From positions 744,001 through 808,000 of the forward strand of contig NZ_CP054142.1 in assembly GCF_017893965.1 (NCBI RefSeq): a stretch of DNA of 64,000 bases, written 5' to 3'. Shown here piece after piece: positions 34,523 to 42,703 of this stretch. Both the position numbers and the translations under genes were made by a program. The notes beneath the pieces are model-generated. The model made no database searches. It saw only the letters and a program-made list of their open reading frames with translations, and had not been told where the DNA came from. This DNA is from Treponema parvum (GTDB taxonomy: Bacteria > Spirochaetota > Spirochaetia > Treponematales > Treponemataceae). Position 1 is the first letter of the stretch. Each line of letters opens with the position of its first letter.

Positions 34523-36130
34523 TTGAACCTTCCCGATAGAAAAATTGAAATTTTGGATTCTACGTTGCGCGACGGCGCTCAGGGCGAAGGAATCAGTTTT
34601 TCAGTTCAAGATAAAATTCACATAGTTAAAGCGCTTGATGAAATCGGCATAGCGTTTATAGAAGCCGGAAACCCCGGTTCAAATCCCAAAGATATGGAAT
34701 TTTTTCAGGCGGCAAAAAAGCTTAAATTAAAAAACGCCCGCCTTTGCGCCTTCGGTTCTACAAGGCGCAGGGACGTTTCAAGCGCTGAAGATTTGAACGT
34801 TCAGAGCCTTCTCGCCGCAGAAACGGAAGACGTAGTCATATTCGGTAAGTCATGGAAATTTCAAGTTACTGAAATTTTACGTGCTACACCCGAAGAAAAT
34901 ATCAAGATGATTTATGAAACGATCGCTTTTTTAAAAGAAAGCGGCAGAAATGTAATCTATGACGCCGAACATTTTTTTACCGGTTACGAGGACGACAAAG
35001 ATTATGCGATGCTGACTTTGCAGGCTGCCGTTGACGGAGGCGCTTCCGTACTAACTCTTTGCGAAACGAAAGGCGGCTGTATGCTTTCCCGCTGCAGTGA
35101 AATTTCAAAGGTCGTATGTGAAAAATTCGGCGCTAAGGTAAAGATCGGCATACACACTCACGACGATTCCGGTCTTGCAGTGGCGAATTCCCTTATAGCT
35201 GTGGAGAACGGGGTAAGGCACGTTCAGGGAACTTTTTTAGGTTTCGGGGAGCGTACGGGTAACGCAAATCTTGCCGTTATCATAGCCAATCTTCAGCTTA
35301 AGATGGGTTATGAGTGCATTCCTCCTGAAAACATCGCGCTCCTTACGCCGATTGCAAAGCGGATCGCTGAAATTTCAAATATAATGATAAATCCCGGCGT
35401 TCCCTACGTAGGTTCAAGCGCTTTTTCGCATAAGGCCGGCATGCACATCGATGCGGTGTTAAAAAATCCTACGGCTTATGAGCACATCGCTCCTGAAACT
35501 GTAGGAAATTCCAGAGTGTTTTTGATGAGCGAAGTCGCCGGACGCAGCATGATAATCGAAAAGATAAAAAAATTCGATCCTACGATCACAAAGTCTTCCC
35601 CTGTCGTTGCGGACATAATTAAAAAAGTTAAGGATCTTGAACTCGAAGGTTATCAGTTTGAAGGAGCCGACGGAAGTTTTGAACTTCTTGTTCGTAAGAC
35701 TATCGGAAAATATCAGCCGTTTTTTAAATTGCATTACTATCAGACTAACGGCGTAAATCCCAGACCGGAAGACGGAGTTTGCGCTTGCGCTCAAATCAAG
35801 CTTGAAGTTGAAGGGCAGATTGAAGTTACCGCCGGTGACGGCGACGGTCCTGTAAACGCCCTTGACATAGCTTTGCGTAAGGCTTTGTGCCGTTTTTATC
35901 CTGCGGTTGAAACGATAAGATTAATCGATTATAAGGTACGCGTCTTAGACGGAAGATCCGCAACAGCGTCCCGCGTACGCGTATTGATCGAAAGCTCCGA
36001 CAGTGTGGAAACTTGGACTACCGTAGGCGTTTCCTGCGATATTATGGAAGCGTCATGGATAGCCCTTGTCGATTCTTTTGAATATAAATTGATAAAAGAT
36101 GTGGAACAGCGTTATAAAAAGCTGCTTTAG
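34523..36130 (+). CDS. cimA: (R)-citramalate synthase
   Basis: Condenses pyruvate and acetyl-CoA to citramalate, an entry to isoleucine that avoids threonine. The HMGL-like barrel has ILDSTLRDGAQGEG near residue 10, YDAEHFFTGYEDD, the metal motif IGIHTHDDSG near 215 and GFGERTGNANL. A C-terminal LeuA-type regulatory domain follows (about 370-535). The DAEHFFDG-like segment and the length of about 535 residues distinguish CimA from LeuA and homocitrate synthase. The start is placed at the TTG at 34523, after GAGG and downstream of the predicted transcription start; the frame stays open to 34472. leuB follows 99 bases later, which fits because LeuB and LeuCD act on citramalate products as well. 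Confidence 0.92.
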   Translation: MNLPDRKIEILDSTLRDGAQGEGISFSVQDKIHIVKALDEIGIAFIEAGNPGSNPKDMEFFQAAKKLKLKNARLCAFGSTRRRDVSSAEDLNVQSLLAAETEDVVIFGKSWKFQVTEILRATPEENIKMIYETIAFLKESGRNVIYDAEHFFTGYEDDKDYAMLTLQAAVDGGASVLTLCETKGGCMLSRCSEISKVVCEKFGAKVKIGIHTHDDSGLAVANSLIAVENGVRHVQGTFLGFGERTGNANLAVIIANLQLKMGYECIPPENIALLTPIAKRIAEISNIMINPGVPYVGSSAFSHKAGMHIDAVLKNPTAYEHIAPETVGNSRVFLMSEVAGRSMIIEKIKKFDPTITKSSPVVADIIKKVKDLELEGYQFEGADGSFELLVRKTIGKYQPFFKLHYYQTNGVNPRPEDGVCACAQIKLEVEGQIEVTAGDGDGPVNALDIALRKALCRFYPAVETIRLIDYKVRVLDGRSATASRVRVLIESSDSVETWTTVGVSCDIMEASWIALVDSFEYKLIKDVEQRYKKLL

Positions 36131-36229
36131 GGAGCCGAAAGCCGAAAAAATCGCTAAAGGCGAGTTTCCCCGGATGCCCTGTAGTGAGAATTCAGGATTT
36201 TTAATAAAATGTATAAAATGAGGTTTTAA

Positions 36230-37330
36230 ATGAACAAGACGATAGCATTGATCCCTGGAGACGGAATAGGCCCCGACGTTGTGGCCGAGGCCGTTAATGT
36301 TTTAAACGAAGTCGCAAAGAAATTCGGACATTCCTTTTCTTATAAAGATATTGTTGCAGGCGGTTGTTCTATAGACAAATTAGGCAAGCCTCTTACCGAC
36401 GAGCAGCTTGAAGCCGTAAAGTCTTCGGACGCGGCGTTGCTCGGAGCCGTAGGCGGCCCGAAATGGGACAATCTTCCTTCGGAACTTCGCCCTGAAAAAG
36501 CTCTGCTCGGCCTTCGCGGCGGATTAAAGGTCTATGCGAACCTTCGCCCCGCTGTTATGTTCAGGCAATTAAAAGACGCATGTCCTTTAAAGGATGAAGT
36601 TGCGGGCGACGGGCTTGATATTCTTATCGTGAGGGAACTTACCGGCGGAATTTATTTCGGCGACAGGGGAACTTCTTCCGACGGAAAAACCGCTTGGGAT
36701 ACTGAAAAATACACATGGCCTGAAATAGAGCGCATAGTCCGCATAGGTTTTGAATCGGCTCAAAAACGAAAAAAACGCCTTTGCGTAGTGGACAAGGCTA
36801 ATATTTTAAATTCCAGCCAGCTTTGGAGACGCGTTACGGAAGCCGTAAAAGGCGATTATCCCGATGTGGAACTTTCATACTTGTACATAGATAATGCGGC
36901 CATGCAGTTGGTGCGTAATCCGAGGCAGTTTGACGTAATTGCTACAAGCAATATGTTCGGCGACATTTTAAGCGATGAAGCGAGCCAGATAACAGGATCG
37001 ATAGGTATGCTTGCGTCGGCTTCTCTTGGCGACGGTTCCGGTCCGGGATTGTATGAACCGATCCATGGAAGCGCTCCCGATATCGCAGGTAAAGACCTTG
37101 CAAATCCTCTTGCGACGATTTTATCTGCCGCCATGCTGTTGCGCTACGATTTTAAGCTTGAAAAAGAAGCGGCGGCCGTTGAAGCTGCCGTAGATAAGGT
37201 TCTTGAAGACGGTTGGCGTACGGCCGATATTGCCGGTGCAAAGATCGAAGAACTTAAAGCTAAAGGAAAAATTGTCGGAACAAAGAAAATGGGACAGCTT
37301 GTGATTTCCGCCCTGAAGGCTGCGGTTTAA
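36230..37330 (+). CDS. leuB: 3-isopropylmalate dehydrogenase
   Basis: NAD-dependent oxidative decarboxylation of 3-isopropylmalate in leucine synthesis; it also acts on 3-methylmalate in the citramalate route. Motifs: GDGIGPDVVAEAV near residue 10, GAVGGPKWD near 73, the substrate-binding VRELTGGIYFGDRG near 137, and GDILSDEASQITGSIGMLAS near 243. The nucleotide-binding EPIHGSAPDIAGKDLANP is near 268. The 366-residue length is normal. GAGG precedes the ATG. It lies downstream of cimA in the same direction and may share its transcript. Confidence 0.97.
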   Translation: MNKTIALIPGDGIGPDVVAEAVNVLNEVAKKFGHSFSYKDIVAGGCSIDKLGKPLTDEQLEAVKSSDAALLGAVGGPKWDNLPSELRPEKALLGLRGGLKVYANLRPAVMFRQLKDACPLKDEVAGDGLDILIVRELTGGIYFGDRGTSSDGKTAWDTEKYTWPEIERIVRIGFESAQKRKKRLCVVDKANILNSSQLWRRVTEAVKGDYPDVELSYLYIDNAAMQLVRNPRQFDVIATSNMFGDILSDEASQITGSIGMLASASLGDGSGPGLYEPIHGSAPDIAGKDLANPLATILSAAMLLRYDFKLEKEAAAVEAAVDKVLEDGWRTADIAGAKIEELKAKGKIVGTKKMGQLVISALKAAV

Positions 37331-37373
37331 ACCGTATTCGGTGCCGCCGTCCGTAATATGCTCTATTATTTGC

Positions 37374-37402
37374 TTGACAGCAAAATTATAACAAATTAAC
37401 AT
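37374..37402 (+). promoter_or_regulatory. Predicted promoter abutting the KdgK-like gene
   Basis: TTGACA (37374-37379), 17 bases, TAACAT (37397-37402), then six bases to the ATG at 37409. No Shine-Dalgarno sequence fits. Leaderless translation is suggested. Confidence 0.45.
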
Positions 37403-37408
37403 TCAGAT

Positions 37409-38446
37409 ATGAACAATAAAAAAAGAATTGTCACCTTTGGTGAAGTATTACTGCGTTTTAATCCTACAGGATATGAACGGCTTTTACAGGCTTCCAATTG
37501 GAAGGCCTCTTACAGCGGAGCTGAAGCAAACGTCGCCGTTTCTTTGGCAAATTTCGATCAGGAAGTTTTTTTGGTTACAAAAGTGCCTTCTCACGATATA
37601 GGTCAATGCGCGGTCAACTGGCTTAGGCATTACGGCGTTCATATGTCAAAGTGCGCGCGCGGCGGAGACAGGCTTGGAATTTATTTTATTGAAAAGGGCG
37701 CAAGCCAGCGTCCGTCCAAGGTAATTTATGACCGCAAGGATTCCGCTTTTTCGCTGTCGAAGCCTGAAGATTACGATTGGAATGAAATTCTGTCGAATGC
37801 CGGATGGTTTCATTTTACGGGGATAACTCCCGCCGTCGGCGGATCTTTACCCGAGATATGCCTTGAAGCGTGCAAGACGGCTAAAAAATTAGGGCTGACG
37901 ATTTCCTGTGATCTTAATTTCCGCCGAAAACTGTGGTCGGCCGAACAGGCGCAAAAAACAATGCTCTTATTATTGCCGTATGTGGACGTTTTTATTTCCA
38001 ATATGTCCGACGTCTGTGAAATTTTCGGTATTTTGCCCGAAACTTGCGATATTGAAACCGCGATTTTAAACAGAGAAGGTCCGACGAGCGTTTCACGCCA
38101 GCTTGTCGAAAAATTCGGTTTCGGTAAAGTCGCCCTGACGCTTCGTAAAAGCATTTCCGCCGATATAAACGATTGGGGCGGAATGATCTACGACGGCGAA
38201 AAGAAAGAAGGAACTTTTTCTCCCAGATATTCGATAACGATGATCGACCGTGTCGGAGGAGGAGACGCCTTTAGCGCGGGAATAATATATTCGCTTATAA
38301 CGGGAATGCCGGTGCAGGAAGGAATAGATTTTGCGGTTGCGTCTTCGTGCCTTAAGCATACCATTGAAAACGATTTTAATCTTGCGAGTGTGGACGAGGT
38401 GAAGTCTTTGTCCGCAGGAAATTCAAGCGGACGCGTTCAAAGGTGA
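37409..38446 (+). CDS. PfkB-family sugar kinase, 2-keto-3-deoxygluconate kinase type
   Basis: Ribokinase-fold kinase of 345 residues. The N-terminal VTFGEVLLRFNP, the early GAEANVAVSLANF and the body (CDLNFRRKLW, ISNMSDVCEIFG) match KdgK-type kinases. These phosphorylate 2-keto-3-deoxygluconate in the Entner-Doudoroff or uronate pathway. The catalytic base lies in DRVGGGDAFSAGIIY near residue 280. No Entner-Doudoroff aldolase gene is adjacent. It follows leuB after 78 bases but has its own promoter and no ribosome site, so it is probably a separate unit. Confidence 0.83.
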   Translation: MNNKKRIVTFGEVLLRFNPTGYERLLQASNWKASYSGAEANVAVSLANFDQEVFLVTKVPSHDIGQCAVNWLRHYGVHMSKCARGGDRLGIYFIEKGASQRPSKVIYDRKDSAFSLSKPEDYDWNEILSNAGWFHFTGITPAVGGSLPEICLEACKTAKKLGLTISCDLNFRRKLWSAEQAQKTMLLLLPYVDVFISNMSDVCEIFGILPETCDIETAILNREGPTSVSRQLVEKFGFGKVALTLRKSISADINDWGGMIYDGEKKEGTFSPRYSITMIDRVGGGDAFSAGIIYSLITGMPVQEGIDFAVASSCLKHTIENDFNLASVDEVKSLSAGNSSGRVQR

Positions 38447-38531
38447 GTTTGTTAAAAGACGCTGCTGAATAAGCGCGGCGCTTTTAACTTCGAGTTTCGG
38501 GTAAAGCCGAAATGCCGCAAATTAACGGTTT

Positions 38532-38618
38532 TGCCAGGAACCGGAATCGAACCGGCACGACAGGTTTAATGTCGAGGGATTTTAAGTCCCTTGTGTCTAC
38601 CATTTCCACCATCCTGGC
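38532..38618 (-). tRNA. tRNA-Leu (anticodon TAA)
   Basis: Class II tRNA of 87 bases with acceptor GCCAGGA/TCCTGGC (perfect), D-region GGTGGAAATGGTAGACA, anticodon loop CTTAAAA (anticodon TAA), a long variable stem CGACA/TGTCG and T-arm CCGG TTCGATT CCGG. CCA is not encoded. It decodes UUA and, by wobble, UUG, the latter being one of the leuA leader codons. Confidence 0.96.
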
Positions 38619-38727
38619 AACGCTTTCAGATAATATACAAAAAAGCATTTATGTTCAAGCGGGCGTCTTACGGCGTGTCCCGCGCCTGTCCGCCGTATCC
38701 GGAAAAAGGCACGCAATTTTATCGCCT

Positions 38728-39633
38728 CTATTTTATTGAACCCGGCATTTCAAGCGCCGCGTTTTTTGCCCCGCATTCCGCACCGGTTTCAAGCGACTTT
38801 TTAATATCCTTTGTTTTAATATACGTGTATAAAAAACCTGCGGAAAAAGCGTCTCCGCAGCCTATTGTATTTACGGCTTTCGTCTTAATCGTTTTTTGCA
38901 TATAAAGATTGCCGTTTTCTCCGGCAACGGTAGATTTTGTTCCGCGGGTAACGACGATTATGTTTTTAAGTCTTTTACTTTCACCGCACACGGCTCTTGC
39001 AAGTTCGCTTTCATCTTTGCCGGCCGGCGGCAGCTTAAATGTTCCGTAGAATTCGTCTTCGTTTATTTTTATTATGTGCGGAGTGCAAACTTCAAGCGTT
39101 TTTTCAAGATCTTTGCCCCAAAAATCCGCCATGACAAGCCTTCCTTTGTCCGCCGCAAGTTTACAGATTTCAGCGTTTAAATTTTCAGGCCAAATTGCAG
39201 GGCGGCTTCCCGCAATGAGCAGAGCCTCCGTTTTTTCAAGGCTTTTATCGATCATGGCCGTAAGCTCTTTTATGCTGTTTGACATATCCGTAAAAAGCGG
39301 AGGTTCGCTTACGACTAATTCCGTAACGCTTGAATTTTTTTTATTCAAAAGAGTCCAGCATTCGCGCGTAAAACCAGGAACAAAAACGCTTTTAATAGGA
39401 AAAATTTCTCGGGCGGCGAGCGCCAAAAATCTTTGTGCGTTTTCTTTTCCTACGGGACATATCGCTTCGCAAAAGCCGCTTTCAAGCTGGTCCAATACGC
39501 GCGCGGAATTTACGGCTTTGCCGGACGCATGGACGACATATCGTTGCGAGCGATTGACTTTTTTTAGCTTCAGGTTTTCGAATGTAATCGTCTTTTGTAT
39601 CGTAGAACTCAAGCAAACCGCAGTTACTTTCAT
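38728..39633 (-). CDS. PfkB-family kinase, 1-phosphofructokinase-like
   Basis: Ribokinase-superfamily kinase of 301 residues, nearer the FruK/LacC branch (sugar-phosphate substrates). The opening VTAVCLSSTIQKTITFENLK resembles the TxTLNPAxD start of FruK, with changes. SGKAVNSARVLDQL takes the place of the GGKGxNVARxL motif. The C-terminal catalytic segment is NTIGCGDAFSAGFLYTY. No PTS or fructose genes are adjacent, so the substrate is open. It is preceded by a weak AAGG. A dispersed hairpin repeat lies upstream at 39678-39700. Confidence 0.75.
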   Translation of the reverse strand: MKVTAVCLSSTIQKTITFENLKLKKVNRSQRYVVHASGKAVNSARVLDQLESGFCEAICPVGKENAQRFLALAAREIFPIKSVFVPGFTRECWTLLNKKNSSVTELVVSEPPLFTDMSNSIKELTAMIDKSLEKTEALLIAGSRPAIWPENLNAEICKLAADKGRLVMADFWGKDLEKTLEVCTPHIIKINEDEFYGTFKLPPAGKDESELARAVCGESKRLKNIIVVTRGTKSTVAGENGNLYMQKTIKTKAVNTIGCGDAFSAGFLYTYIKTKDIKKSLETGAECGAKNAALEMPGSIK

Positions 39634-39677
39634 AGTATCAAACCTTATGCGAGCGAATATAGATCAGGGAAACCGGC

Positions 39678-39700
39678 CAAAAGCTGAAATTTTTGGACAG
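39678..39700. repeat. Dispersed hairpin element, copy 2
   Basis: Differs from 21237-21259 at one of 23 positions. It lies between the sugar kinase start and the end of the TIGR03545-type gene. See copy 1 for structure. Confidence 0.55.
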
Positions 39701-39707
39701 ACCCCTT

Positions 39708-41894
39708 TTAAAATAACTTTTTAAGCACGTTTCCCGCCGCTTCTTTGGCCTTTTCTTTTGCAGCGTCGCCTGCCTGCTTTTTGATCTGAGCGGATATTTC
39801 CTCTTGCTTTTTTGAAAGCTGCTGATTTATCGCGTTCATTGCATTTTCCTGATTATTCATAAGGCTTTCAATTTCAAAATATTTGTCGAGAGCGCTCAGA
39901 GCTCCGCCGGTCTTTTGCGAGAGCAAATTTGTCATTTCTTTTTGTACCTGAGACTTTATCGAAGAAAGTTCGGACGAAAAAAGCTCCTGCATCGCATTTA
40001 AAAGTTTTTTGTCCGCATCGGTCGCCAAATTTATGTCTACGCCTCCGTCTGCGGAGTATTCGGCTTTTAAATTTATTTTTAATGTCTTTATCGAAGCAAG
40101 CGCCTTTTTATAAATATTGTATGCCGATTCAGGTTCGAAAGGCTGTGAGCCGAGCGAAAGATTTGCAAGATCTATTACGCCTTCCGCAAAGACGCTTCCG
40201 TCGTCGTCGGCCGTTGTTTTTATGTTTATCCGTGATGTTCCTGAAAAAGCGATTACGTCCGTGTTTACAGCTACAGGATAACCGGAACCCGAATAATCGG
40301 CTTGGATAAGAGGCTCTTTTGTCTGCGTACGTCCGTCGACGACGCCCGAAAGTTTATGAGTCTGTTTGGCAAGGGAAAGCGTTCCGTCAAAGACCGCCGG
40401 AGCTCCTCTTAAATCCGGATCGCTTGAAATTTCCTTTACTTGGGCTTTAAAGTTTTTTCCGGAAGCTGCAGCTTTTTCTATCAAAAATTTCGGGACGCTA
40501 TCTTTTTTATAATATATGTCCGTTCCCGGCATTCTTTTTTCAGTTTTTACCTTTTTTTTCGCTTTTCCTGCAGCGCCCGCTTTAGACCGGCTTTTTAAAC
40601 GGAGCGCGGCGTCGATTCCTTTTTGAACATAGGTATAATACTTACCGAAAATATCGTAAGCTATGGCCGTCATAGAGTCCGAAAGCAACGACTTGGCTTT
40701 GTCCAAAGAAAAGGAAGTTATTTTATCGACCTCCTTTTGTATAAGAACCTTATCGTTTTTTATTGCGTCTTGAAGAGAGGATGAAAGTCGTTTTACGGTA
40801 TTGGAGTCCGCCTTTATGTCTGATGCGGCTTCCTGCGTCGTCTGTTTGAGTCTTTTGGCATTTTCAATTGCAGATTGCGTGGTTTTAAGGGCTGCGGCTA
40901 ATTCCGCCGCGTTTGAGATTTTGCTCCAGTCCGTGCCGGTTATGGTTTGTACATCCGCTTTTAGTTTTTCAACGTCGGAGCGTATCTGCTCGGGTCTGTC
41001 CTTCCATTTTACTGTCAGAGCTTCGGTTTCGGTTTTTATGCTTTCGGCGAGGGCGGGGGACTTAAGGTTATTTTCAAGCCCTGCGATTATGGCCTTAGGA
41101 TTATAGTCGGCAAAGATCGATTTTATGCTCTCTTTTACAGCTTCCATCTTAGCGGCGGATTTTTCTCCCGATTGTTTTGAAACTTTTTTTTCTTTGGCTG
41201 TTGCGGTTTTTAAAGGAAGCTCGCCTGACGTTTTTCGATCCGTTCCGAATAAGATATCCATAGCGGAAATGTCTTCCGCGTCGAATTTCCCGCGAAGAAG
41301 CTGCGTAAGATTAAAATCAACCTTTATGCTGCCGACTTCGAATATGTTCTTCATCGGCTCGTTCTTGTTCGCTTGTGCAAGCCCCGTTACGGTAAGCGAA
41401 GACTGAAAGATTTTTACGTCGACGCTTTGTATGTCGGTTTTCGCACCGAAGACTTGCTGCATACCGGCCGTAATGGCGCGCTTGACTATTACGTTTTTGA
41501 ATATCGTTACGGTTAAACAAATTGCGACGCACGCGATCACTATCGCCGCAAACGGAACGGGATTTATACCTCCCTTTTGTTTTTTGACTTCTTTTGCTAT
41601 AAGTTTTAATCTTTTAAAATCTGCGGCAGAAATGAGCGTTTCAGGCGGAATTCGAACGATTCCTTTTTGATCTTTAAAAAAAGAAGCGAGAAATTTTTTG
41701 TCGTCGTCAATGTATATTTTATCGAACAATTTTTTCTCGATCGTTTTTTGCGTATACGCCTTTTTTAACAGCGCAGGAAGTTTTTTTGCGCTCAAGGATT
41801 TTGTCGGTTTTTTTTGCACCGGGGTTTTATCGGCCGTCTTTTTTTTGCCGTCTTTTTCAGTTATGTTCTTTTTGGGAGCTTTTTTGTCAGCCAT
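39708..41894 (-). CDS. TIGR03545-type envelope protein with AsmA-like features
   Basis: Protein of 728 residues. A Lys-rich N-terminal tail of about 55 residues and a further cytoplasmic stretch lead to one membrane segment (FAAIVIACVAICLTVTIF, about residues 118-140). The remainder is outside the cytoplasm: an AsmA-like strand region (VDVKIFQSSLTVTGLA; VGSIKVDFNLTQLLRGKFD), a long helical coiled-coil part (about 215-400), more beta strands, and a helical tail rich in Lys, Ala and Gln. This matches the uncharacterised TIGR03545 family, whose genes neighbour TIGR03546, as here. The start at 41894 overlaps the preceding gene's end region (GGAGATC as ribosome site). The function is unknown; AsmA-like proteins are linked to lipid movement between membranes, so that is a reasonable guess. 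Confidence 0.75.
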   Translation of the reverse strand: MADKKAPKKNITEKDGKKKTADKTPVQKKPTKSLSAKKLPALLKKAYTQKTIEKKLFDKIYIDDDKKFLASFFKDQKGIVRIPPETLISAADFKRLKLIAKEVKKQKGGINPVPFAAIVIACVAICLTVTIFKNVIVKRAITAGMQQVFGAKTDIQSVDVKIFQSSLTVTGLAQANKNEPMKNIFEVGSIKVDFNLTQLLRGKFDAEDISAMDILFGTDRKTSGELPLKTATAKEKKVSKQSGEKSAAKMEAVKESIKSIFADYNPKAIIAGLENNLKSPALAESIKTETEALTVKWKDRPEQIRSDVEKLKADVQTITGTDWSKISNAAELAAALKTTQSAIENAKRLKQTTQEAASDIKADSNTVKRLSSSLQDAIKNDKVLIQKEVDKITSFSLDKAKSLLSDSMTAIAYDIFGKYYTYVQKGIDAALRLKSRSKAGAAGKAKKKVKTEKRMPGTDIYYKKDSVPKFLIEKAAASGKNFKAQVKEISSDPDLRGAPAVFDGTLSLAKQTHKLSGVVDGRTQTKEPLIQADYSGSGYPVAVNTDVIAFSGTSRINIKTTADDDGSVFAEGVIDLANLSLGSQPFEPESAYNIYKKALASIKTLKINLKAEYSADGGVDINLATDADKKLLNAMQELFSSELSSIKSQVQKEMTNLLSQKTGGALSALDKYFEIESLMNNQENAMNAINQQLSKKQEEISAQIKKQAGDAAKEKAKEAAGNVLKKLF

Positions 41895-41895
41895 A

Positions 41896-42411
41896 TCAGT
41901 TGATCTCCGTAACAAGCGATTTGATCTTTCCTATGAGGGGAATTTTGTAAAATGCCTTCATAACAGGATTTTGTTTTATCTTTGGGGTGATTACCTTGCG
42001 CCAAAATACTATGAACAGCCGTCCGAGTATAAACATCGGAACGTATGCGACGATTCCCAAAACCAAAGAGCCCATTACGATCGTATTGTTAAAGCGCGTA
42101 AAGCCTACAAAGGGAATGTCGAGCAGAGTTGCAAACAGTCCTTCGAGCGGCGCAAATTTTAAAACCGCATAGCCTATTGAATTCAGTAAGGGATCAAAGA
42201 CCGGAGCGGCGAATGAAAACAGGAGCAGTATAAGAAAATATGCGCCTTTGTTTATACGAAGCAGTAAAAAAAAGATAAAAAGCAAATACCACAAAAGGTT
42301 GTTTTTTGGCATAAGACCGAGCAAAAATCCTATGCCGAACGCATGAGCTATCTCATTAGGATTTGTATTTGCATTTAAGGCTTTAAAAAGCTTTATTATA
42401 TAGCGAATCAC
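41896..42411 (-). CDS. TIGR03546-type small membrane protein
   Basis: Integral membrane protein of 171 residues with a start GTG after GGGAGG. It opens with an amphipathic segment (IAHAFGIGFLLGLMPKNN) like DUF2062 proteins. Hydrophobic segments follow near 41-62, 68-88, 105-125 and 130-148, and a basic C-terminus. It precedes the TIGR03545-type gene by one base, so they are translated together. Family membership is inferred from this pairing and from the Gly-rich start. Function unknown. Confidence 0.7.
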   Translation of the reverse strand: MIRYIIKLFKALNANTNPNEIAHAFGIGFLLGLMPKNNLLWYLLFIFFLLLRINKGAYFLILLLFSFAAPVFDPLLNSIGYAVLKFAPLEGLFATLLDIPFVGFTRFNNTIVMGSLVLGIVAYVPMFILGRLFIVFWRKVITPKIKQNPVMKAFYKIPLIGKIKSLVTEIN

Positions 42412-42450
42412 TGTTGATCCTCCCCTGATGTTCCTTAAAAAACGGCATAC

Positions 42451-42489
42451 GAGGAAATTTCAATTTCCGAGAATGGCGTTTTCGTGCGC
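42451..42489. repeat. Dispersed intergenic repeat, copy 2 (partner at 32635)
   Basis: About four of five positions match 32635-32673. It forms GGAAAT/ATTTCC and is followed by GTGCGCATCTTGCGCAC, another small hairpin (42484-42500). The rest of the 42412-42703 gap shows no gene. Confidence 0.45.
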
Positions 42490-42703
42490 ATCTTGCGCAC
42501 AGCTTTGTTTGAATACGGGCAAATGCGCATTATGCATTTTTGCAATTAGTCCGCTCGATTATAATCTATTCTTTTAAAAGATTAAAGATATTTTAAAAAC
42601 CTCTTACGATAACAACACTCGCAGCTACGCGCGACAACGGGCGCAGAGCCGCTCTGGCGCTTGGCAAACGAGCTTTCTGAAAAAAGCGAGCGCAGTCCGA
42701 TAT

